Below, piece by piece: positions 20,821 through 29,123 of a stretch of 64,000 nt of DNA. The notes under the pieces were generated by a model. The model was given only the letters and a program-made list of their open reading frames with translations, searched no databases and was not told the DNA's origin. How positions within the stretch are numbered: the stretch's first letter is position 1; each line of letters begins with the position of its first letter. The stretch comes from Deltaproteobacteria bacterium. Lineage in GTDB: Bacteria > Myxococcota_A > UBA9160 > UBA4427. The position numbers and the translations under genes are program-made. The stretch is from assembly GCA_002719955.1 (NCBI GenBank), contig PBFW01000070.1, forward strand, positions 208,540 to 272,539. The letters are read 5' to 3'.

Positions 20821-21522
20821 ATGTCGAACGGCGCGCTGGTTCTGATCGGGGTTGTGCTCGTGGTGCTTGTCGGCCTCACGCGGATGTGGCGAAAGGCCGA
20901 GGCGCGGGCGGTCCTTCTCGAGGTCGAGAAGGAAAAGCTCATCGGGGAGCGGCAAGAGCTCTCGGCCCGACTCTCCCGGGAGACCCAGGCGCGCAGGAAG
21001 CGGTCGGACGAACTCGCGGCCCAACGCAAGCGCGCGGAAAAGGCCAAGAAGAGAAATGCGAAGGGTGCGCAGGATCTGCCGCTCGGAACCGCATCTCGAA
21101 TCGGTGACCTGGAAGAACAGATCGAACGGGTCGAGCGCGAGCGCGATCGAAGCTGCGCTGAGCGCGAAGAGCTGGCACAGCAGGTGGCCCGACTCGAAAC
21201 GCGCGTCGAGTTTTCGGCGCGTGCCGTCGAGGAGGCGAGCGTCGCCCGGCGAGAGGCCGCGCGCGCGGCGGTTCCGGTCCCGGACGCCGGCGTCGAAGGG
21301 CTTCGGGCCGAATTGGCCGAGAAGGGCGAGCGGGCGGAGAAGCTCGCGGACGAGCTGCGGGTCGCGAAGGAGACCGAGGCGCGGATGCGCAAGCGCGTGA
21401 GCACTCAGGAACAGCTCTATGCCTCGGTGCGGGCCGAACTCGACATCAAGAAGGACCGACTCCGCACCCAGGAAGAGCAGATCCAACGACTTCGGGCACT
21501 CAAGGTGGCTGTTGCGGACTAG
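20821..21522 (+). CDS. Membrane-anchored coiled-coil protein
   Basis: This 233-residue protein has one N-terminal membrane helix (ALVLIGVVLVVLVGL) followed by a long charged coiled coil broken by a proline-containing linker near residues 85-90 and another near 155-160. The function is unknown; the architecture resembles small envelope or chromosome-associated scaffold proteins. A purine-rich stretch precedes the ATG. A weak hairpin (21528-21549, arms GCCCG/CGGGC) follows the stop, in the short gap shared with the convergent serC. Confidence 0.7.
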   Translation: MSNGALVLIGVVLVVLVGLTRMWRKAEARAVLLEVEKEKLIGERQELSARLSRETQARRKRSDELAAQRKRAEKAKKRNAKGAQDLPLGTASRIGDLEEQIERVERERDRSCAEREELAQQVARLETRVEFSARAVEEASVARREAARAAVPVPDAGVEGLRAELAEKGERAEKLADELRVAKETEARMRKRVSTQEQLYASVRAELDIKKDRLRTQEEQIQRLRALKVAVAD

Positions 21523-21557
21523 GGATCGCCCGGGAAAACGTGTTCGGGCAAGAATCG

Positions 21558-22718
21558 TTAGCCCGCTTCGCTCTTCGCTTCCGCCCAGGCCCAATCGAGC
21601 CAGGGCAGCAGAGCCTCGAGATCTGCTGTCTCGACCGTTGCCCCCCCCCAGAGCCGCAGTCCCGTCGGCGCATCTCGATAGGAATCGATGTCGAAGGCGA
21701 CCCCCTCCCGATCCAGGCGCTTGGCGGCGGCCTTGATCGTGTTCGAAATTTCGCTGTCCTCGCGCCCGCGCGCCCAGTCGTCGACGATACGAAGACAGAT
21801 CGACGTGCACGAACGCGTCGTCGCGTCCGTGGCCAGGAAGTCGGTCCAGGAAGAACGCTCGACCCAACGTGTCACCGCTGCGAGATTCGTCTCGGCGCGA
21901 GCCATCAGGCCGCTGAGTCCACCCACCGACTCCGCCCAGCGCAGCCCGTCGATCGCGTCCTCGACGCAGATCATCGACGGTGTGTTGATCGTCGAGCCCT
22001 CGAAGAGGCTCGCATTCAGTTTTCCGGCTTTGGTCATCCGAAAGATCTTCGGCATCGGCCACGGCGGCGTATACGACTCGAGTCGCGCCACCGCCCGCGG
22101 CGAGAGCGCGAGCATGCCGTGTGCGGCCTCGCCACCCAGCACCTTCTGCCAGGACCAGGTCACGACATCGAGCTTGTCCCAGGCGAGATCCATCGCGAAG
22201 GCGGCGGATGTCGCATCGCAGATCGTGAGTCCCTCGCGGGCGTCGTCGATCCAATCGCCATCCGGGACTCGAACGCCGGAGGTCGTTCCGTTCCACGCGA
22301 ACACCACGTCGCGTGAGAAATCGACCGAGGCCAGATCGGGAAGTTCGCCATATTCCGCCGCCAGCACCCGATGGTCGGAGAGTCTGAGCTGGTTCACGAC
22401 GTCGCCGACCCAGCCCGCTCCGAAGCTCTCCCAGGCGAGCAGGTCGACCCCTCGGGCCCCGAGCATCGACCAGAGCGCCATCTCGACGGCGCCGGTATCC
22501 GATGCGGGCACGAGACCCAGCTTCCAATCCTGCGGAATCCCGAGGATCGAGCGACTGCGTTCGGAGACCTCCTGGATGCGCGCCTTGGCGGGGGCGGCCC
22601 GATGGGAGCGACCCGTCAGGGACTCGCGGAGGACGTCGGTCTTCCAGCCCGGTCGCTTCGCGCAGGGGCCAGAAGAAAAATGCGGCCTGTCGGGGCGTTT
22701 TTCGGGGCGGGTCGTCAC
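21558..22718 (-). CDS. serC: Phosphoserine aminotransferase
   Basis: This 386-residue PLP enzyme should convert 3-phosphohydroxypyruvate and glutamate to phosphoserine in serine synthesis. The N-terminus HFSSGPCAKRPGW and LGRSHR-like region (LTGRSHRAAPA) follow the SerC subgroup seen in alpha-proteobacteria and archaea rather than the E. coli type. The PLP lysine lies in WSWQKVLGGEAAHGM. GTG 22718 is preferred because GAGGA sits six bases upstream and the family N-terminus follows directly. It is divergent from the reductase gene. Confidence 0.88.
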   Translation of the reverse strand: MTTRPEKRPDRPHFSSGPCAKRPGWKTDVLRESLTGRSHRAAPAKARIQEVSERSRSILGIPQDWKLGLVPASDTGAVEMALWSMLGARGVDLLAWESFGAGWVGDVVNQLRLSDHRVLAAEYGELPDLASVDFSRDVVFAWNGTTSGVRVPDGDWIDDAREGLTICDATSAAFAMDLAWDKLDVVTWSWQKVLGGEAAHGMLALSPRAVARLESYTPPWPMPKIFRMTKAGKLNASLFEGSTINTPSMICVEDAIDGLRWAESVGGLSGLMARAETNLAAVTRWVERSSWTDFLATDATTRSCTSICLRIVDDWARGREDSEISNTIKAAAKRLDREGVAFDIDSYRDAPTGLRLWGGATVETADLEALLPWLDWAWAEAKSEAG

Positions 22719-23040
22719 GGGTTTCCTCGGATGGCCCGGCGAGGCGGGCCTTCGGCCTCGGATCGGGAGGCGGCGCATTCTATCGACGAGCGGGCCGTCG
22801 GGCCACTTCCCATCGTTGGAATCGTCAAGGCGCGGACGCCCGCCCGCCCGGCCCCGAATTCATACTCGGAGGGCCCACCTCTTCGTGCCCGACATCGCTT
22901 CGGTCGAGTCCGAGATGGAGCGATCGGGTCCTCGAGCCGTGTAAATTTCCCTCCTGCCGGAATCTGGTAGAGTCCCGCCGCTCGGATTTGGCCCTCGCTC
23001 CTGGGGGCCACCGATCGAGCGTCGAGGAGAAGGAACGCCG
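22719..23040. other. Divergent gap between serC and the ferredoxin reductase
   Basis: These 322 bases hold no gene I can support. They should contain two divergent promoters. I see no clear -35/-10 pair and no KstR-like palindrome here. A GGAGAAGG ribosome site lies directly before the reductase ATG. Confidence 0.35.
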
Positions 23041-24099
23041 ATGTCTGCAGAGGATGGAGCCGCTTCGAGCACAGAAGCGAGTGGGCCCTATTACCACCTG
23101 CGCGTTGCCGATGTCATCGTGGAGACGGCCGACTCGAAATCCATCGTCCTGGAGGTACCCGCGGAGTTCGCCGAGCGTTTTTCCTATGAGGCCGGTCAAT
23201 TCTTGAGCTTTCGCGTCGAGGTCGCGGGCCATCGGCTGGTCCGCTGCTACTCGCTCGCGAGTGCGCCTGGTCTCGACGCCGGTCACAAAGTGACCGTCAA
23301 GCGCGTCGTCGACGGTCGCGCATCGAACTGGATGAATGATGAGGTCTCGGCGGGAGATGAACTCGAAGTGATGCCGCCAGCCGGCGTCTTCGTTCTGCGT
23401 GAAAGCGATCAGCCGCTGGTGCTCTTCAGCGGCGGCTCGGGAATCACGCCCTGTATCTCGATCCTCAAGACGGCGCTCGCGACGACATCCCGCCAGATCA
23501 AATTGCTCTACGCGAATCGCGACGATCGCTCCATCATTTTCAAGGATGAGCTGAACGCGATGCTCTCGCTGCATGCCGATCGGCTCGAGATCGTCCATCG
23601 GCTCGACGATGTGCACGGGTTCTGCGATGCGGCGCTCATCGTCCAGGAGATCGGTCCGCGCACGGACGCGGATTTCTACATCTGTGGCCCCGGGCCCTTC
23701 ATGGACGTGGTCGAAACCGGCCTCGAGAGCCTTTCGGTCCCCTCCGACCAGATTCATATCGAACGTTTCGAGTCGCTCGATTCGCCGAGCGCCGCAGCCT
23801 CCGCTCCGGTCGACACGGCCGACGGTCAGGTCGTGACGATCGTGCTCGACGGCGATGAAACCGATGTCGTCGCCGCTGAGGGGGAGACGATTCTCGCCGC
23901 CGCGCGACGGACCGGTCTCGAGCCGCCCTTCGCCTGCGAGGAAGCCTATTGTGGTTGCTGCATGGCGAAGGTGGTCGAGGGTGAGGTCACGATGAAGATG
24001 AACGACGGCGGCATCGACCAGCGCCAGATCGACGAAGGCTGGGTCCTGACCTGTCAAGGCCTCGTGAAGGGCAAGGTTCGGGTCGAATATCCCGACTGA
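23041..24099 (+). CDS. Ferredoxin-NAD(P)H reductase of oxygenase systems (KshB/PaaE-like)
   Basis: This 352-residue flavoprotein passes electrons from NAD(P)H through FAD and a plant-type [2Fe-2S] cluster to an oxygenase. The FAD motif RCYSLAS, the nucleotide-binding GGSGITP and the C-terminal cluster ligands C299, C304, C307 and C338 are all present. Domain order (FNR first, ferredoxin last) and sequence resemble the reductase of 3-ketosteroid 9-alpha-hydroxylase (KshB) and phenylacetyl-CoA epoxidase (PaaE); I cannot separate these by eye. No partner oxygenase gene is next to it. Given the steroid-type genes 4-15 kb downstream, a KshB role is attractive but inferred. Confidence 0.85.
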   Translation: MSAEDGAASSTEASGPYYHLRVADVIVETADSKSIVLEVPAEFAERFSYEAGQFLSFRVEVAGHRLVRCYSLASAPGLDAGHKVTVKRVVDGRASNWMNDEVSAGDELEVMPPAGVFVLRESDQPLVLFSGGSGITPCISILKTALATTSRQIKLLYANRDDRSIIFKDELNAMLSLHADRLEIVHRLDDVHGFCDAALIVQEIGPRTDADFYICGPGPFMDVVETGLESLSVPSDQIHIERFESLDSPSAAASAPVDTADGQVVTIVLDGDETDVVAAEGETILAAARRTGLEPPFACEEAYCGCCMAKVVEGEVTMKMNDGGIDQRQIDEGWVLTCQGLVKGKVRVEYPD

Positions 24100-24150
24100 C
24101 GCAGCGGCGCGCAGAACCGCTGGTCGCGCCGCGTCTCGTTGCGGCGATCG

Positions 24151-24813
24151 TCAGGCGTCGGGGTCGGAAAGCAGATCGAGCCCGACCATTCCGGCGAGTT
24201 CCGAAAGTGCGATCTCGGGTGCCTCGACCTTGATCGTGGCCATCCCCAGCGCCCGAGCGGGTTTCAGGTTGGCACCGATATCATCGAGGAAGACGACTTC
24301 TTCGGGGGGGCTCCCGAGTCGCTCACAGGCGAGGCGGTAGATCGCGGGGTCCGGTTTTCGCAGGCCCTCGACACTCGATTCGATGAATACGTCGAAGAAT
24401 CCCTTGAGCGCGCGCGTGCCATCGCTTCGAATCGGATCCGCTTCCTCTTTTTCATTGTGGGCCCAATTGTTGGTGAGCGCGCCGACGCGGAAGCGCGCGG
24501 CGCGCAGCCTCTCGATTGCCGTGAGCATCGCCGGTCTCGCTGAAGCTTCGCCCGCTATTCGATTCATCATTACTCGGGCGTCCATTTTGAGTCCTGCGGC
24601 TCGGCAATCCGCCTCGAAGGCCGGGTAGAAGATTTCGAGCCCGATTTCTCCGCGTTCGAGACGTGACCACGCACCCGTGGGCGCGCTCATGGCGGCGACG
24701 CGGTTGATCGCGTTGCGCTCGAGTCCGAGTTCGGCCTCGTAGTCTCGAATGGCCTGGAGAGGCGAACCCAGGACGACGCCGCCGAGATCGAAGAGGACTG
24801 CCGTTCTACTCAT
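24151..24813 (-). CDS. HAD-superfamily hydrolase
   Basis: This 220-residue protein shows HAD motif I FDLGGVV with the nucleophilic aspartate, motif II LTNN, a lysine in GLRKPDPAIY (motif III) and VFLDDIGANL (motif IV). The helical cap and the G following the second motif I position resemble the epoxide-hydrolase N-domain/ACAD10-type HAD group, which hydrolyse phosphates or haloacids. ATG 24813 gives the normal family length. It ends a three-gene minus-strand operon with an ATP-grasp protein 10 bp upstream. Its substrate is unknown. Confidence 0.82.
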   Translation of the reverse strand: MSRTAVLFDLGGVVLGSPLQAIRDYEAELGLERNAINRVAAMSAPTGAWSRLERGEIGLEIFYPAFEADCRAAGLKMDARVMMNRIAGEASARPAMLTAIERLRAARFRVGALTNNWAHNEKEEADPIRSDGTRALKGFFDVFIESSVEGLRKPDPAIYRLACERLGSPPEEVVFLDDIGANLKPARALGMATIKVEAPEIALSELAGMVGLDLLSDPDA

Positions 24814-24823
24814 GGGGTGCAGC

Positions 24824-26104
24824 TTAGCAACCGAATACCCCACGTCGGGCGGCGCGCAGCGTCTCCGGGTCGCGCGAGAAGACCAGGACCGGTCTCGGGT
24901 CCAGCGGGTCATTCTTCGTCGAGAGGTCGAGCAGGATCGCGTCGTCCGGAAGCCCCGTCACGAGGCGATCTCGCCAATTCCCGCCTTCGTCGTCCTGATA
25001 GGTGAGGGCAAATCCGCGTCGATCGCCGGGAGTCAGCGAGAGGGCTTCACGCACGATGGGGAGCGCGCGGCGTACGAGCCCGATGGTGACCAGCCCCATC
25101 GTCGTCCGTGCATTGAACTCTACCGCTCCCCGCATGCGTTCGCGGGCGGTGCGGTCATCCTTCGCGCCTTCGCGATAGCGGAAGGAGTCGACGCCACAGG
25201 GGCCCGTGAAGCCGAGCGCGTACGCGCGGGATGCGACGGCGGCGGCGTCGGCGCGGAGCGTCTCGTCCTCGGGGTCTCCCGAGAAGACCCGACCCCGCGA
25301 GTCGACCTCACCGCAGTGCCCGCGATAGAGGCCACTCGGGGTCGACCACATTTCGAGGGATCCGAGAATCGTAGGGAGGCCGTCCCTTTCCTCCCGACGG
25401 GGGACCATGAGCGATACCGAATAGTCGCCGACGCGATCTACCCAGGGCTCGAAGATCGCTCCGCCGCGTTCGGCGAGGCGCGGCAAGGCCCCGCGTACGT
25501 CCGGGGTGTCGACGCGGTCGCGTCCAGCGACGCGCCCCCGTCCGCTGCTTCCGATGCGCGGTTTCAGCGTGAAGCGGCGCTCGCTCCACGCCGGCCAGTT
25601 CGCCAACTCGTGGTCGAGGCGCGGCAGGAGTTCGTCGGGCGCGCGCAGCGCTTTGCTTTCGAGGATCCTCACGAGGGGCGCGAGTTGGCGCGGTGCGAGC
25701 CCGAGTTCCGCGGCGGCCGCAACCGCAAAAGCCTTGTCGTGAACGGATCCGACGGTCGCGGGTGAGGGTCCGAAGAGTTCGGTCGCGAGCTTTGCGCGGG
25801 TCTCGTTCGCGAGCGATTCCGTGTTGAGCCAGGCGAACGGGCCCGGAGTTCCGACGAGCCACTCGAAGGCCGGAGGATCCGCGGGAGATTCGAAAGCCGT
25901 CGGCCAGAGCTCATTGCGATGGAGCTTCGACCAATCGCCCCGCGCGTCCGGAACCCGCAAGCGCGCGTCGGAACCGAATAACAGGCACCATAGATGGGCG
26001 GCGGTTCGGACGCGTGGCTGATCGCGATAGGCGCGCCAATCGTCTCCCTCTTCAGCACCGAGATTCGGGAGGAGGTCGATCCCTTCACGGACGGTGATGC
26101 TCAT
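24824..26104 (-). CDS. ATP-grasp-like protein of unknown substrate
   Basis: I assign this 426-residue protein to the ATP-grasp fold by its central and C-terminal motifs: FTLKPRIGSSGRG resembles the lysine/glycine-loop strand, FEPWVDRVGDYSV the adenine region, and VEFNARTTMG the Mg-binding N-x-R end. Such enzymes join a carboxylate to an amine or thiol using ATP. No named family comes to mind. Its ATG overlaps the stop of the upstream DUF455 gene by 4 bp (ATGA), a tight coupling that suggests a joint task, possibly making or loading something for the ferritin-like protein. Confidence 0.6.
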   Translation of the reverse strand: MSITVREGIDLLPNLGAEEGDDWRAYRDQPRVRTAAHLWCLLFGSDARLRVPDARGDWSKLHRNELWPTAFESPADPPAFEWLVGTPGPFAWLNTESLANETRAKLATELFGPSPATVGSVHDKAFAVAAAAELGLAPRQLAPLVRILESKALRAPDELLPRLDHELANWPAWSERRFTLKPRIGSSGRGRVAGRDRVDTPDVRGALPRLAERGGAIFEPWVDRVGDYSVSLMVPRREERDGLPTILGSLEMWSTPSGLYRGHCGEVDSRGRVFSGDPEDETLRADAAAVASRAYALGFTGPCGVDSFRYREGAKDDRTARERMRGAVEFNARTTMGLVTIGLVRRALPIVREALSLTPGDRRGFALTYQDDEGGNWRDRLVTGLPDDAILLDLSTKNDPLDPRPVLVFSRDPETLRAARRGVFGC

Positions 26105-27099
26105 GTCGTGGACTTCTCCTCGGGGCCGGCCCCGCTGTCCCCCCCCGCGGTGCGCGCCGCTCCGTGCCTCCTCTCTGGGTTCGACCGGGCTCGCCGCACG
26201 TATTCGATCAGGGCCTCGCTCAGGCCTGCGCGCCGGCGCGGAGCGACTTCGAAGCGTCGACCCTTTGCGCGGGCCGGACCGAGCGGGAAGGGGACCGCCT
26301 CGAGATAGGCCTCGAGATCATCGGCTTCCTTCTCGGCCGGGTTCTCTCCCGCCCTGGCGAGGGCCCTTCGATTCGCATTCGTGAGCCGCGCGAGCCAGTG
26401 GGCGGCCAGGGCGACGTGCGCTACCTCCTCGTCGTGCACGGTCTGACAGACCTCGGCACTCTCGGCGTCCCCCGCCGCTGCAAAACCGTCGCGATAAGTC
26501 AGGCTGAAGTCGAGGTTCGCCTGTTCGAGAGTGAGGCCCATCGCCGCAAGGAATGCGCGAGGGCCAGCTGGAGAGGCGGCGATCACGGGTGCCTGGCGCC
26601 AGAAATAGTCAGAGTGATCACCGGTCTCGAAGGTCGCACCGTGGGCTTCGAGCCGGTCGAGATAGAGCCGACAATGTCTCTGCTCGTCGACCAATGCGGA
26701 GAGTAATCCTCGTCGCAGCGCTGCTGGAAGCTCGGGCCATCGCACCAGGGCCCACGCGAAATATTCGACCGCTTGAAGTTCGTGGTGCGCGAAACGCGCG
26801 AGGCAAAGGATCCGTTCTTCCGGTTCGTGCAGGCGTCCGGGTCGGGGTAGCCGATCGCTGCCGCCGGCCATGCGCAGACCGGCGTCGCGGACGGGACGAT
26901 CGATCTTGACTGCGGGCCCCGAGGGTGTGTCCGCTAAATCTGTACGATCGACCCCGAGCGGTGGGGTGAGTTTCGTCTCCAGATCTCCGCTCCTCAGGAG
27001 CCGAAGGCAGAAGGCGCGTATGCTGTCCGGCGATCCGAGTTGGCTTCGCGGGGGGGATTCCATGGCTCGGGGCAGGGTAGGCCATCTCGTGGCGGCCAT
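26101..27099 (-). CDS. DUF455-family ferritin-like protein
   Basis: This protein (332 residues from ATG 27099; ATG 27063 is an alternative) has the four-helix ferritin-like pattern of DUF455 with likely di-iron ligands in HHELQAVE, DEQRHC, LEQANLDF and HDEEVAHV. Related folds include oxygenases and the tRNA hydroxylase MiaE. The biochemical role of DUF455 is not established to my knowledge. It opens a three-gene operon (DUF455, ATP-grasp, HAD) reading away from the kstR-like gene, and a KstR-type operator lies about 25 bp upstream of ATG 27099. Neither start has a good ribosome site. Confidence 0.75.
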   Translation of the reverse strand: MAATRWPTLPRAMESPPRSQLGSPDSIRAFCLRLLRSGDLETKLTPPLGVDRTDLADTPSGPAVKIDRPVRDAGLRMAGGSDRLPRPGRLHEPEERILCLARFAHHELQAVEYFAWALVRWPELPAALRRGLLSALVDEQRHCRLYLDRLEAHGATFETGDHSDYFWRQAPVIAASPAGPRAFLAAMGLTLEQANLDFSLTYRDGFAAAGDAESAEVCQTVHDEEVAHVALAAHWLARLTNANRRALARAGENPAEKEADDLEAYLEAVPFPLGPARAKGRRFEVAPRRRAGLSEALIEYVRRARSNPERRHGAARTAGGDSGAGPEEKSTT

Positions 27100-27123
27100 G
27101 GTGGGAGCGGGCGACCTTCCAGC

Positions 27124-27137
27124 TAGAACGTGTTTCA
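27124..27137. promoter_or_regulatory. KstR-type operator A
   Basis: TAGAACGTGTTTCA fits TnnAACnnGTTnnA exactly, the palindrome described for mycobacterial KstR. It lies between the divergent DUF455 operon and the kstR-like gene, close to the DUF455 start. Confidence 0.75.
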
Positions 27138-27145
27138 ATCCCGAG

Positions 27146-27159
27146 TGAAACGTGTTTCA
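27146..27159. promoter_or_regulatory. KstR-type operator B
   Basis: TGAAACGTGTTTCA has perfect TGAAAC/GTTTCA arms around GT and fits TnnAACnnGTTnnA. It starts 22 bp (two helical turns) from operator A and ends 10 bp before the ATG of the TetR gene, a placement expected for autorepression. Confidence 0.8.
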
Positions 27160-27169
27160 ATCCCGCCCC

Positions 27170-27781
27170 ATGGCTGGCGAATCTCCTGAACCCCTGCTCG
27201 AGGTGCGCGCTCGTCGGATCATCGAAACGACGATCGAGCTGGCAGAAAAGGGGGGCTTTGAGGCGGTTCGCTTGCGGGATGTGGCGGACCATGCGGGGGT
27301 CGCGATGGGGACGCTCTATCGGCGCTTCCGGAGCAAGGAAGACCTGCTGGTCGCCGCGCTGGAGCTCGAGACGCGCGCGATGGCCGAGCGCGTCGAGCGG
27401 CGTCCGCCAAAGGGCGCGACGGCGAGTGAGCGCGTGGTGGGTTTCTTTGCGATGGCGACGCGCGGGATGCTGCGTCGGCCGAACCTGTCCCGGGCGATGT
27501 TGAGGGCTTCGGCGGTGGGGGAGGCGGTTCTGGTCGAGAAGGGCGAGATCTTTCATGACCTGATGCTGGGAATGGTCGTCGGCGCGATTCGTGGCACTCC
27601 GATTCGGATCGGGGGCGACACGTTGAGCGAGCGCGAGCGCTTGCTCGGCGAGGTCCTGAATCAGATCTGGTTTGCCGTGATGGTGGGGTGGTCGAGCGGA
27701 CTGCAGACGCGGGCCACGATCAACAAGCGAATGCGCGCCTCCGTCGAACTCGTTCTGGGCGACCCGAAGCACGCTCCTTGA
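27170..27781 (+). CDS. kstR: TetR-family regulator resembling KstR
   Basis: This 203-residue TetR repressor has its helix-turn-helix at residues ~28-58 (EAVRLRDVADHAGVAMGTLYRRFRSK, quoted in part: VADHAGVAMGTLYRRF). From memory this closely follows mycobacterial KstR (VADRADVAVGTLYRYF), and the C-terminal half also aligns, with a GW in place of KstR's AW near the end. KstR represses cholesterol catabolism and is released by a CoA thioester of a sterol intermediate. The gene carries two KstR-consensus palindromes directly upstream, and similar sites precede three nearby catabolic transcripts. ATG 27170 lacks a strong ribosome site; an in-phase GTG at 27152 lies inside operator B. Confidence 0.82.
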   Translation: MAGESPEPLLEVRARRIIETTIELAEKGGFEAVRLRDVADHAGVAMGTLYRRFRSKEDLLVAALELETRAMAERVERRPPKGATASERVVGFFAMATRGMLRRPNLSRAMLRASAVGEAVLVEKGEIFHDLMLGMVVGAIRGTPIRIGGDTLSERERLLGEVLNQIWFAVMVGWSSGLQTRATINKRMRASVELVLGDPKHAP

Positions 27782-27788
27782 GGCCTGC

Positions 27789-27804
27789 CACCCCGATCGG
27801 GGTG
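27789..27804. repeat. 16-bp perfect palindrome after the kstR-like gene
   Basis: CACCCCGATCGGGGTG reads the same on both strands and starts 8 bp after the stop. There is no T-tract, so it could be a weak hairpin attenuating read-through to the thiolase gene, or chance in GC-rich DNA. Confidence 0.4.
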
Positions 27805-27892
27805 CTCACGATCAGTCGAGGCCCGTCACGCGAGCCCTGAGAAACGACCGCATCGAATCGAATGCTTGCGGTCCATAGAAAGGTGAAAAAAA

Positions 27893-29071
27893 ATGAGAGA
27901 AGCAGTCATCGTCGAGGCGGTTCGATCGCCCATTGCACGAGGCAAGATGATCAAGGGTGAACTGTCCGGTCTGCATGCGGCCCGGCTCCTTCGCAAGGTT
28001 CAGACCGCCGTTTGCGAGCGCGCGGGCGTTCCGACCCGGGATGTCGAACAGATCATCGGCGGCTGCGTAACGCAGGCCGGTGAACAGTCGAATAATATCA
28101 CCCGTCAGGCCTGGCTCTCGGAGGGAGACGATTGGACTTGCGGCGGCACGACGATCGATACCCAGTGCGGCTCCGGCCAACAGGCCAATAGCCTGATCAA
28201 TGCACTCGTGAAGGGTGGCTCGATCGATGTCGGCATCGCGTGTGGTCTCGAGGTCATGAGCCACGTTGGCCTCGGTGCGAACGTGATCAATGGCCCAGGC
28301 TATTTCGTGCCCCCGGAGTGGCCCTGGGATTCTCCGCCGGACCAGTTCACGATGGCCCAGCGGATCGCGGACAACCGCGGGGTCACGCGCGAGGACGCGG
28401 ATGCCCTCGGTCTGGCTTCGCAGCAGAAGGCGGCGACGGCGCGTGACGAGGGACGCTTCGAACGCGAGATCGTGCCGATCGAGGCGCCGGAACTCGGTGA
28501 AAATGGCGAGCCGACCGGTAATACCGTGACGGTCAGCCGCGATCAGGGCATTCGCGAGTCCACTCCAGAGGGGCTCGCGCAGCTGAAGCCCGTGATGGAA
28601 GGCGGCATCCACACCGCCGGCAACTCCTCGCAGATTTCGGACGGGGCCGCAGCTGTGCTGATCATGTCGAAGGAAAAGGCCGACGAGTACGGTCTCAAAC
28701 CTCGCGCGCGGATCCTGCAGGACGTGCTCGTCGGCACCGATCCCTATTACGGACTCGACGGACCGGTGGACGCCACCAAGGCGATCGAGAAGAAGACGGG
28801 CATGAGCGTCCGCAACGATATCGATCTCTATGAGGTCAATGAAGCTTTTGCTTCCGTCGTTCTATCGTGGGCCGGCGTCAACGATATCGACATGACCAAG
28901 GTGAACGTCAACGGTGGTGCGATCGCGCTCGGTCATCCGGTCGGCGCGACCGGCTCTCGACTCATCGTGACCGCGCTTCACGAGCTCGAGCGGACGGGCC
29001 AGGGGACGGCGTTCATCACGATGTGCTGCGGTGCGAATGTCGGCACTGGCACGATCATCGAGCGACTCTAG
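27893..29071 (+). CDS. Acetyl-CoA acyltransferase, FadA5-like steroid thiolase
   Basis: This 392-residue thiolase has C92 (DTQCGSGQQ), H348 (GGAIALGHPVG) and C378 (TMCCG) as the catalytic set. It should remove acetyl-CoA from a 3-ketoacyl-CoA. From memory it is unusually close to mycobacterial FadA5, the thiolase that shortens the cholesterol side chain: VIGGCVTQ.GEQSNNI, GLGAN, LKPV.EGGIHTAG and INEAFASVVLSWA-like stretches are shared. It lies 111 bp after the kstR-like gene and 52 bp before an SDR gene, so all three may share the promoter controlled by operators A and B. Confidence 0.87.
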   Translation: MREAVIVEAVRSPIARGKMIKGELSGLHAARLLRKVQTAVCERAGVPTRDVEQIIGGCVTQAGEQSNNITRQAWLSEGDDWTCGGTTIDTQCGSGQQANSLINALVKGGSIDVGIACGLEVMSHVGLGANVINGPGYFVPPEWPWDSPPDQFTMAQRIADNRGVTREDADALGLASQQKAATARDEGRFEREIVPIEAPELGENGEPTGNTVTVSRDQGIRESTPEGLAQLKPVMEGGIHTAGNSSQISDGAAAVLIMSKEKADEYGLKPRARILQDVLVGTDPYYGLDGPVDATKAIEKKTGMSVRNDIDLYEVNEAFASVVLSWAGVNDIDMTKVNVNGGAIALGHPVGATGSRLIVTALHELERTGQGTAFITMCCGANVGTGTIIERL

Positions 29072-29123
29072 ATATTGACGGAGCGGCTCCAGTGAGCGCG
29101 CATCGATTCAGGAGATTCGAATC

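Noticed and set aside
21535..21545. AACGTGTT core near the end of the coiled-coil gene as a fifth KstR site
   Set aside because: The outer T and A of TnnAACnnGTTnnA are missing and it lies between convergent genes, not at a promoter.
20620..22527. A 635-codon open frame on the minus strand across the coiled-coil and serC genes
   Set aside because: Its product is Arg/Gly-rich with no recognisable domain and it overlaps two well-supported genes; it is a codon-bias shadow of high-GC DNA.
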